Below, piece by piece: positions 1 through 5,502 of a DNA stretch of 6,639 bases (position 1 is its first letter; every line of letters begins with the position of its first letter). Position numbers and translations under genes: made by a program. This stretch comes from Candidatus Aerophobota bacterium (GTDB taxonomy: Bacteria > Aerophobota > Aerophobia > Aerophobales > AE-B3A), in NCBI GenBank assembly GCA_004376485.1, contig SOJT01000172.1, positions 1 to 6,639 on the forward strand. Direction: 5' to 3'. The notes under the pieces are model-generated. The model did not search any database. It was not told where the DNA came from and saw only the letters and a list, made by a program, of their open reading frames with translations.

Positions 1-998
1 AAAAGCATTATAGGAACCTCGGTTAAAACTCCTACCACTGTGACTAAAGCTGCTCCTGAAGTTACGCCAAACAGGGTAGTAGCCACAGCAATAGCTACCT
101 CAAAATGGTTGCTTCCGGCAATAATAGCCGTTGGAGCAGCATCCTCGTAGCCCAGTCTAAATGCCTTTGCCAGAACATAACTTAGTCCAAAGATCAGCAG
201 AATGTTAACAAATATCGCCGCGCTAATCATACCAATTAAAGCGGGAAGCTTAATTATTTTTTCCCCCTGGTAGATGAAAAGAACAAAGAGCGTGATGAGA
301 AGAGCAATGATGGCCATTTTGTTCAGAGAGGGCAGGAGTTTTTGCTCAAACCACTCCTTTCCCTTACTTTTGATAGCCTGTCTTCTGGTAATCCATCCGG
401 CCACTAAAGGACTGCAGATATAGATAATCACCGCCAGGGCTATGGTCTTCCAGGGAACAGAGATCCCTGAAATTCCCAGAAGAAATGTGGCCAGAGGAGC
501 GTACAGGATAACCATACTGAGGGAATTTATGGCTGTCATTACCAGAGTGTGAGCCATATTCCCTCGGGCAAGATAGCTCCACATCAAGACCATGGCCGTA
601 CAGGGAGCAACGCCCAGCAGAATGAGTCCCGCTCGATACTGATAAACTTCCGTAGGATCCAGAAATGATGAGAAAACCAGGCGAAGAAATACCCAGGCGA
701 AGAAGGCCATGGTAAATGGTTTTATAGCCCAGTTCATGATAAGGGTAAGAAGAATGGGACGGGGAGACCGGACAGCCTTTTTTACCTCACCAAAGCTTAT
801 CTGAACCATGATGGGATAAATCATGGCGAAAAGACAGATGGCGATGGGTATAGAAATGTGGGCTACTTCCATTTTGGCAAGGAGTTCGGCCAAGATGGGA
901 AACGTTCTCCCTACAAGGGTTCCCCCCACAATACACAGTGCTACCCACACAGTCAGGTACCTTTCCCATATACCAAGTTTTCTTTCTTTAGCCTGCAT
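1..998 (-). CDS. acr3: ACR3-family arsenite efflux permease, 3'-truncated by window edge
   Basis: This is an inner-membrane As(III) exporter of the ACR3 family (bile acid:sodium symporter superfamily), which extrudes arsenite using the proton motive force. I translated it by hand: 332 codons are open from ATG at 998 to the left edge. Seen: many hydrophobic segments; GVAPCTAMVLMW at residues 129-140, whose Cys133 matches the essential ACR3 cysteine in the fourth membrane helix; and NHFEVAIAVATTLFG at 297-311, whose Glu300 matches the second essential residue. The family is usually about 350-370 residues, so only some 20-40 C-terminal residues are missing. AGGAGG lies 6 nt before the ATG and fixes the start. 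The gene follows arsR on the same strand after a 110-nt gap holding a palindrome, so ArsR control of both genes is likely. ACR3 transports arsenite, unlike the unrelated ArsB family. I am confident of the family; substrate range (antimonite) is unknown. Confidence 0.95.
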   Translation of the reverse strand, partial: MQAKERKLGIWERYLTVWVALCIVGGTLVGRTFPILAELLAKMEVAHISIPIAICLFAMIYPIMVQISFGEVKKAVRSPRPILLTLIMNWAIKPFTMAFFAWVFLRLVFSSFLDPTEVYQYRAGLILLGVAPCTAMVLMWSYLARGNMAHTLVMTAINSLSMVILYAPLATFLLGISGISVPWKTIALAVIIYICSPLVAGWITRRQAIKSKGKEWFEQKLLPSLNKMAIIALLITLFVLFIYQGEKIIKLPALIGMISAAIFVNILLIFGLSYVLAKAFRLGYEDAAPTAIIAGSNHFEVAIAVATTLFGVTSGAALVTVVGVLTEVPIML

Positions 999-1061
999 TT
1001 TCCACCTCCTGAATTTATATGAAGAACATCTCGTCCAGCAATACCGATCTAAAGGAGAGAA

Positions 1062-1081
1062 AATAATATGAACATATTATT
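1062..1081. promoter_or_regulatory. Perfect AT-rich palindrome before acr3, candidate second ArsR operator (O2)
   Basis: The arms AATAATAT and ATATTATT are perfect inverted repeats around a 4-nt centre GAAC, in the gap between arsR and acr3. On the plus strand it shares the 9-mer ATATGAACA (1066-1074) with the palindrome upstream of arsR (1480-1488). An ArsR operator governing acr3 is the best reading. A transcript hairpin that tunes arsR/acr3 ratios is an alternative, since the minus-strand right arm runs into TTTTCTC. The all-A/T stem would make a poor terminator. Confidence 0.5.
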
Positions 1082-1108
1082 ATTTCATCATACGTCGCCC
1101 CAAAAAAA

Positions 1109-1462
1109 TTAAACCACGCTGCAGGTTCTTCGAATATCCTTTTCCAGACATATCCTGAGATTCTTTTTGTCCAGCCGGCTCTCCGCCGCAGCTTTTAGCT
1201 CGGGAATCACTTTGTCAAAGACAGTAAGCAGCATTTCCTTCTCGGCAGGGGAAATCGAGTATATCATCCACTTCCCTTCCCTTTCGTCTTTTACCAAATC
1301 AACATTTTTCAATACCTGTAGTTGATGGGAAACCCTCGACTGCTCCATTTTCAGAATAAACATAAGCTCACAAACGCAAAGATCCTTCTCCATCAGAAGG
1401 AGAAGAATTCTAACTCTTGTTTTGTCGGAAAGGGCCTTAAAGAGTTCCAAATGTTTTTCCAA
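1109..1462 (-). CDS. arsR: ArsR/SmtB-family arsenite-responsive repressor, TTG start
   Basis: This 117-residue winged-helix repressor should bind operator DNA as a dimer and release it on binding As(III). Seen: LFKALSDKTRVRILLLL at 7-23, the metal-site helix DLCVCEL at 27-33, the recognition-helix stretch EQSRVSHQLQVLKNVDLV at 40-57, and the wing EREGKWMIYSISP at 60-72. Cys29 and Cys31 align with Cys32 and Cys34 of the E. coli ArsR CVCxLC site. The third position (Cys37 there) is Met34 here, and two further cysteines lie in the tail (Cys105, Cys114). In E. coli ArsR the first two cysteines suffice for response, so arsenite sensing remains likely. The start is TTG: an in-frame TAA lies directly before it and GAGGAAG sits just upstream. 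It is co-directional with acr3 and has its own promoter and operator. Confidence 0.95.
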   Translation of the reverse strand: MEKHLELFKALSDKTRVRILLLLMEKDLCVCELMFILKMEQSRVSHQLQVLKNVDLVKDEREGKWMIYSISPAEKEMLLTVFDKVIPELKAAAESRLDKKNLRICLEKDIRRTCSVV

Positions 1463-1475
1463 TTACTTCCTCAGG

Positions 1476-1503
1476 TAATATATGAACACATCATCATATA
1501 TTA
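1476..1503. promoter_or_regulatory. Perfect 10+10 bp inverted repeat, candidate ArsR operator (O1)
   Basis: The arms TAATATATGA (1476-1485) and TCATATATTA (1494-1503) are exact reverse complements separated by 8 nt. On the minus strand the palindrome begins inside the TATAAT of the arsR promoter and covers the expected start of transcription. A bound dimer would therefore block RNA polymerase. Position next to arsR and overlap with the -10 box are typical of self-regulating ArsR repressors. Binding by this ArsR is inferred. Confidence 0.75.
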
Positions 1504-1527
1504 TATCAAATGCATTCACCCTGTCAA
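1500..1527 (-). promoter_or_regulatory. arsR promoter, consensus -35 and -10
   Basis: On the minus strand, TTGACA (1522-1527) and TATAAT (1500-1505) both match the sigma70 consensus exactly, with a 16-bp spacer. Transcription should start near 1492-1494, some 30 nt before the TTG start of arsR. So strong a promoter overlapped by an operator fits a tightly repressed, highly inducible unit. Confidence 0.85.
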
Positions 1528-1578
1528 CTCCTTATGAGACTGATGTTTATCCATCTTTCCGTGAATACTGGAGGGAGA

Positions 1579-2610
1579 TCATAAACCCATGGAATAAAGA
1601 GCTAACCCTACACTTAAGCCAAAAACAAATTTGAACAATTTTATGATAAGCGAATCCTTTACGGTATAAGAAAATAGGGGGAGTATACCATGGCCATCCT
1701 GAACAAAAGAGCTGGTAAGCAGGACAGAAAAGGGGATGATGCCGTTAGCAAACATCATCACGAAAATAAGGTGAGGTCCAGATTCAGGAATCATACCCAA
1801 AGCAGCACTAATTACCAAAACCCAAGCCAGGTGGGATTTGGTAAACTGGGCCAGGTTCCCATATCCAAATCCAATATTGATAAACAATAGGGCAAAGAGA
1901 GTCCAGAGGAAAACTCGCCAAAGGTGCTCTTTAATAATGTGAGACCAGATATGCTCCTTTAGGTAATGAGGGGACGCAGTGGTGATCATTATATTAGCCA
2001 GAACTAGCAGGATGAGAAAAGTTATTCTCTCCCCATCCCAGGTTTTTGGGCCTAATGTTCCGGTGGCAATAACTATGAAAAGAAGGGTAAAGATGAACAG
2101 GAGGCTTACTCGAATAAGGGAGACGCGAGAAAAACTCCTCAGTGCCAACTTAAAGAGAGGAAATTTATCATCGGGATGGACCTCCTGAAGTTTACATTCC
2201 TGGCAAGGTTCTATTTTGAAAAAAGGAATGATCAAATCTGTTAAGCGAGCAAAGATGATACCTAAGAGAAAGAGAATACCAAACAGGAGGAGAGCTTTAC
2301 CAGGAAAAAGGGTCAACATAACGTAAGCTTCATCGCCTGATGTGGCGATCATACCTCCGACTATGGCTCCAAAGCTTAGGAGGCCGTGTACATAGAAGGA
2401 AACATTCATAAATGCTCCTAGACACCCCGGAGTTGCTCCCAAAAAGGAGGCCATAGTATATTGGCGCCACTTACCTCCTCTAATTAACGTTTCCATCCTT
2501 CCTTTACTTAGTACATTAATGTAATCTACCATCAACATCATGACAAAGACAAAAATAGTTATCATTACTGAGTGGGTCAGGGCATCTACTACTCCGGGCA
2601 ACTCAGACAT
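1579..2610 (-). CDS. ArsP_2-like polytopic membrane protein, putative heavy-metal/arsenic exporter
   Basis: This 343-residue integral membrane protein resembles the family described as a putative 10-TM heavy-metal exporter (ArsP_2, also annotated arsenic efflux protein or putative manganese transporter). Transport activity is inferred from family and context. Seen: about ten hydrophobic segments in two halves; LGATPGCLG at 57-65 with SGDEAYVM at 91-98; and LGMIPESGPH at 271-280 with DGHGILPL at 305-312. The two regions align without gaps (offset 214), indicating an internal duplication. A polar central loop holds CQEC (Cys136, Cys139) and His145, a possible metal site. It lies between the DUF4097 gene (42-nt gap) and arsR (116-nt gap), all on one strand. 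The start is uncertain: AAAGGAG directly abuts the ATG at 2610, while the TTG at codon 4 (2601) has better spacing. It is distinct from ArsB, ACR3 and the classic ArsP permease. The substrate could be arsenic, manganese or another metal. Confidence 0.8.
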   Translation of the reverse strand: MSELPGVVDALTHSVMITIFVFVMMLMVDYINVLSKGRMETLIRGGKWRQYTMASFLGATPGCLGAFMNVSFYVHGLLSFGAIVGGMIATSGDEAYVMLTLFPGKALLLFGILFLLGIIFARLTDLIIPFFKIEPCQECKLQEVHPDDKFPLFKLALRSFSRVSLIRVSLLFIFTLLFIVIATGTLGPKTWDGERITFLILLVLANIMITTASPHYLKEHIWSHIIKEHLWRVFLWTLFALLFINIGFGYGNLAQFTKSHLAWVLVISAALGMIPESGPHLIFVMMFANGIIPFSVLLTSSFVQDGHGILPLFSYTVKDSLIIKLFKFVFGLSVGLALYSMGL

Positions 2611-2651
2611 CTCCTTTCAGATAAGCTGGACCTTTATTTTGAGACTGGTAT

Positions 2652-2680
2652 ATTATATCTGACGCAGGAAAATATCTCCA
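2652..2680 (-). promoter_or_regulatory. Candidate internal promoter for the ArsP_2-like gene
   Basis: On the minus strand, TGGAGA (2675-2680, four of six consensus bases) and a perfect TATAAT (2652-2657) are 17 bp apart. The -10 box overlaps the TAA stop of the DUF4097 gene. Transcription from about 2645 would give a short leader to the ATG at 2610. The 11-mer GATATAATATA around this -10 box also occurs at the arsR promoter, but no palindrome accompanies it here. AT-rich TATAAT can arise by chance, so confidence is moderate. Confidence 0.4.
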
Positions 2681-3684
2681 CTGGTAGTTTCAATTTCCAG
2701 GAAGGGTCCTCCTCCGTTGATCGGTCCACCTAGAGCCCCTGCTTCAAACTCACCCCTGGTTAAGATAGTGAAATCGCAGGAAATTCGCCCACTTACTGTT
2801 TTAATTCCTAAATTTGCTCTCAAGTTTCGAGGCAAACTCACCTCGATATCTCCACTCACAGAATCAAAAATCATTCCCAGCCAATCATCGGCTACCTCTA
2901 GTAATTCAGCTTGTATATCTCCACTGGCAGTCTCTATCAGTTCCACAACTCCCCTAATTTTCCTCATCACTATCTTACCGCTCGTAGTGTAACCCCTGAT
3001 GATACCTTCAACAGAACTCATCTGGAGTTTCCCACTGGTAGATGTGGCGAAAATGTTTCCCTTTACCTGATCAAGGGAAAGATCCCCCGATAGCGAGCTT
3101 AAGTTAACATCCCCTTCTACCTCCATCAGTTTAATTTCTCCCGAGATAGTTTCCGCTTCCACCTTTCCTTGGATAGAAGAAAACTCTGTCCTGCCGCTCA
3201 CTCCCTTTGTCTTGACATCACCCCTGATACCTTTAATGAAGAAATTCCCGCTGGTAGTCTCGGCGAGAACATTTACCCGGGGAGGCACCCATAGTTGGTA
3301 GTCTACCCTTCTTTGGGTAGTAGAGAAAAAATTCCATACTTTATCAAACAGGAAAAAAGTTTTGAATCTGGATTCTCCCAGATCCGTCTTTATATGAAGA
3401 TTATCCTCGGTAGCAACAAATTCTACCTTTATTTTTTCCAGAGCCTTTTTCATCCTCTTCTCATTAGAACCTTCCACTAATTTGGTAGCTATGACCTCGA
3501 TATGATTCTTTCCCCAGGACTGGATACTGATATCGCCTCGGGGATTATTCAGAGAAACAAGGCCTTCTTCTTTCAGCCAAAAATACCTGGACACAATTTC
3601 TTCTTGTTTTTGAGCTGAGGAGCTGCTAGTAACAAGAGCTGCCAGCAATATAAATGTTCCGGCCAGAATAGTTTTTTTCATCAT
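2653..3684 (-). CDS. Secreted DUF4097-family beta-strand repeat protein
   Basis: This is a 343-residue exported protein of the DUF4097 / LiaG-like beta-repeat group, whose biochemical function is unknown to me. Seen: an N-terminal signal peptide (MMKKT, a hydrophobic stretch to about residue 19, then SSSSAQ as the likely cleavage area) with no lipobox cysteine, so it is probably periplasmic or extracellular. The mature part carries repeated TSG/VSG turns. Between residues 146 and 245 a glycine falls at exactly every ninth residue (12 in a row), with SG at 145, 163, 181, 199, 217 and 235. This suggests a regular beta-solenoid with 18-residue coils. Further SG turns follow at 254, 277, 298 and 335. 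Two start ATGs are adjacent (3684, 3681); GAGG lies 5 nt before the first. A promoter lies upstream, and the ArsP_2-like gene follows by 42 nt, so co-transcription is likely. DUF4097 proteins are often linked to envelope stress regulation; no sigma or anti-sigma gene is visible here. Confidence 0.85.
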   Translation of the reverse strand: MMKKTILAGTFILLAALVTSSSSAQKQEEIVSRYFWLKEEGLVSLNNPRGDISIQSWGKNHIEVIATKLVEGSNEKRMKKALEKIKVEFVATEDNLHIKTDLGESRFKTFFLFDKVWNFFSTTQRRVDYQLWVPPRVNVLAETTSGNFFIKGIRGDVKTKGVSGRTEFSSIQGKVEAETISGEIKLMEVEGDVNLSSLSGDLSLDQVKGNIFATSTSGKLQMSSVEGIIRGYTTSGKIVMRKIRGVVELIETASGDIQAELLEVADDWLGMIFDSVSGDIEVSLPRNLRANLGIKTVSGRISCDFTILTRGEFEAGALGGPINGGGPFLEIETTSGDIFLRQI

Positions 3685-3745
3685 CTGGGCCTCTTTCTAC
3701 CCGTATAGTTCCTTATCATCTAGTCCTCGAACATAGTCCAAAAGC

Positions 3746-3774
3746 AGAATAACAGATTGAGAGATGAACGTCAA
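3746..3774 (-). promoter_or_regulatory. Promoter of the DUF4097 gene
   Basis: On the minus strand, TTGACG (3769-3774) and TATTCT (3746-3751) are separated by 17 bp, a good sigma70-type arrangement. The predicted transcript starts near 3739, about 55 nt before the ATG. It would drive the DUF4097 gene and probably the ArsP_2-like gene after it. Confidence 0.6.
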
Positions 3775-3777
3775 TCT
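3754..3777. promoter_or_regulatory. Inverted repeat overlapping the DUF4097 promoter -35 box, possible operator
   Basis: The arms AGATTGA (3754-3760) and TCAATCT (3771-3777) are perfect inverted repeats with a 10-nt spacer. They occupy the spacer and -35 region of the minus-strand promoter. The half-site spacing, about 17 bp start to start, is compatible with a dimeric regulator on one face of DNA. No regulator can be named, and a 7-bp arm is short enough to be chance. Confidence 0.35.
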
Positions 3778-3832
3778 CTTTTTCTCCTCTAATTTGCTGG
3801 AGATGAGGGAGAGCAAAGTCCGGATAGCCAGT

Positions 3833-3862
3833 TTGACAGTCTGCCCGAATCTGTGCTAGATT
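3833..3862 (+). promoter_or_regulatory. nadB promoter, TTGACA with extended -10
   Basis: TTGACA (3833-3838) is a perfect -35 box. TAGATT (3857-3862) follows after 18 bp and is preceded by TGC, an extended -10 motif. CTAGAT at 17 bp is an alternative register. The start of transcription near 3869 leaves a leader of only about 20 nt before nadB. A degenerate 15-bp palindrome (CAG...CTG, 3829-3843) covers the -35 box. Confidence 0.6.
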
Positions 3863-3887
3863 GTAAGAAGGTCAATGGGAAAGATGA

Positions 3888-5468
3888 ATGATGAAAGATA
3901 AAACTGCAAGGGTAAAAACGGATGTATTGATTATTGGTTCGGGGATTGCCGGGTGTACGACTGCTTTGGAGCTGGCCAGAGAGGGCTTTAATGTTATGCT
4001 CATAACTAAAGCTAAAGATCCCAGAGAGTCCAATACTTTCCATGCCCAGGGGGGTATTGTAGGGGAGGCACCAGGCGATAGCTGGGAACTTCTATCTAAA
4101 GATATTATCTCGGCCGGGGATGGGCTATGTAATCCCCGAGCGGTAAGAACCTTAGCTAAAGAGGGACCAGCGCTGGTTAAGAAGATCTTAATAAAGGAAC
4201 TCAAAGTCCCTTTTTCTAGGATGAGGGGTAAGTTAGATTTAACCCAGGAAGCAGCTCATTCCTTGAGAAGAATTCTCCACAGCGACGATGCAACGGGAAG
4301 AGCCATTGAGGAAAAGCTCATAAGAAAATTAGGACTCTACCACAATTTAACTCTGCTGGCAGCCCATACCGCTGTAGATCTATTAACCCTGCCCCATCAT
4401 TGCAAGGATCCCCTGGCCAGGTACGGGGACCTCACCTGCATTGGAGCATATGTTTTAGATCAAGAAAGACAAAAGGTAAAAACAGTGTTTTCCCATAAGG
4501 TGGTTTTAGCCACGGGTGGGATAGGTCAGGTATTTCTTCATACCACCAATTCCAAAGTAGCCAGAGGTGATGGGCTGGCTATGGCCAGACGAGCTGGAGC
4601 AAAAATATTGAATACTGAGTTTATACAGTTCCATCCCACTTCTTTTTACCATCCCCAGGCAGATAGATTTCTCATCTCAGAGTCAGTCAGAGGGGAAGGA
4701 GGTAAACTCAAAACGAAAGATGGGAAGCCTTTTATGCATAAATATGATAAGAGAGCCGATCTTGCCCCGAGAGATATAGTAGCCAGGGCCATATATAATG
4801 AAATGCTGGAAAGAAAAGAGGATTTCGTTTTTCTGGATATTGCTTCCTATATGAACCCTGGCGCAATAAAGACCCGCTTTCCCACTATTTATAAAACCTG
4901 TCTTAAATTTGGCCTGGATATCACCAAGGAACCCATCCCGGTTGTTCCCGCGGCTCATTATTTCTGCGGAGGAGTGAAGACCAATGAAGTGGGCAGAACC
5001 AGCATCAAAAATCTCTATGCCCTGGGAGAAGTTGCCTGCACCGGGGTCCACGGGGCCAACAGACTGGCCAGTACTTCCCTCTTAGAAGGGTTAGTCTGGG
5101 GTCACAGAGCAGCTCATGATATAAGAGAGAACTTCCAGGGGAATTGGGAGTTCAAATTTTCCCATATTCCTGATTGGCATGATAGGGGTCTCAGGGAAGT
5201 GGTTGATCCAGCCCTCGTTTCTCAAGATTGGAACTTCATAAAGTCCACTATGTGGAACTACGTAGGGCTGGTGAGGACGGAAAGGAGACTGAAGCGAGCT
5301 GAAGCTGACCTTGAATATTTGAGAGGCACCATCAAAGAGTTCTACCGGGAAACCAGAATTGACGACGATTTAGTAGGTTTGAGAAACGGGGTCGAGGTAG
5401 CTCTTCTTGTCACCGTAGCTGCCCTGCGGAATAAAAGATCCCAGGGCTGTCACTTCAGAAAGGACTAA
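3888..5468 (+). CDS. nadB: L-aspartate oxidase (NAD biosynthesis)
   Basis: This cytoplasmic FAD enzyme oxidises L-aspartate to iminoaspartate, passing electrons to O2 or fumarate; NadA then makes quinolinate. Seen in 526 residues: DVLIIGSGIAG with the FAD GxGxxG at 17-22, ESNTFHAQGGI at 47-57, AHSLRRILHSDDATG at 123-137, QFHPTSFYHP at 247-256, RGEGG at 268-272, APRDIVARAI at 293-302, PAAHYFCGGVKT at 354-365 and GANRLASTSLLEGLVWG at 389-405. His249, Arg295 and His357 align with the E. coli active-site residues His244, Arg290 and His351. These motifs separate it from SdhA/FrdA. The helical C-terminal domain ends at RSQGCHFRKD, shorter than the usual ESRGxHYRxDYP tail. It starts at ATG 3888 (another ATG follows at 3891) after GGGAAAG. 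The gene is divergent from the DUF4097 gene and convergent with the MFS gene, so it is probably monocistronic; no nadA or nadC is in the window. Confidence 0.96.
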   Translation: MMKDKTARVKTDVLIIGSGIAGCTTALELAREGFNVMLITKAKDPRESNTFHAQGGIVGEAPGDSWELLSKDIISAGDGLCNPRAVRTLAKEGPALVKKILIKELKVPFSRMRGKLDLTQEAAHSLRRILHSDDATGRAIEEKLIRKLGLYHNLTLLAAHTAVDLLTLPHHCKDPLARYGDLTCIGAYVLDQERQKVKTVFSHKVVLATGGIGQVFLHTTNSKVARGDGLAMARRAGAKILNTEFIQFHPTSFYHPQADRFLISESVRGEGGKLKTKDGKPFMHKYDKRADLAPRDIVARAIYNEMLERKEDFVFLDIASYMNPGAIKTRFPTIYKTCLKFGLDITKEPIPVVPAAHYFCGGVKTNEVGRTSIKNLYALGEVACTGVHGANRLASTSLLEGLVWGHRAAHDIRENFQGNWEFKFSHIPDWHDRGLREVVDPALVSQDWNFIKSTMWNYVGLVRTERRLKRAEADLEYLRGTIKEFYRETRIDDDLVGLRNGVEVALLVTVAALRNKRSQGCHFRKD

Positions 5469-5502
5469 GGAGAGCTGGAGGAATGGATTATCGAGGAAGA
5501 TG

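Noticed and set aside
364..969. Short minus-strand reading frames of 60-72 codons inside the acr3 region
   Set aside because: They are in other frames from the conserved ACR3 reading frame, which is open from 998 to the left edge.
1010..1050. Promoter-like TTGCTG-16-TATAAA just before acr3
   Set aside because: The -35 match is poor and the start of transcription would fall within the Shine-Dalgarno sequence, so translation would be impaired.
823..1071. Plus-strand 82-codon reading frame across the acr3 start
   Set aside because: It is antisense to the acr3 5' end and its leader, has no recognisable domain, and overlaps the real ribosome site and operator.
1105..1135. Possible terminator at the end of arsR (AACC...GGTT before TAATTTTTTT on the minus strand)
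   Set aside because: The stem is only 4 bp plus a wobble pair with an 8-nt loop; the T run alone is not enough. At most it is a weak attenuator.
2677..3265. Recurring DNA words such as CCACTGGTAG in the DUF4097 gene, looking like dispersed or CRISPR-like repeats
   Set aside because: They encode the repeated TTSG/TASG turns, are imperfect, and lie in frame within one protein; there are no spacers or flanking structure of a CRISPR array.
3888..5468. Succinate dehydrogenase or fumarate reductase flavoprotein instead of NadB
   Set aside because: The AHSLRRILH..DATG, PRDIVARAI, PAAHYFCGG and GANRLASTSLLEGLVWG motifs are those of NadB, and no iron-sulfur or membrane subunits are adjacent.
5469..5502. 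AAGGAG...ATG after nadB (ATG at 5482) as the start of a downstream nadC or nadA
   Set aside because: The frame stops after seven codons and the next ATG (5500) gives a very short peptide antisense to the MFS gene.
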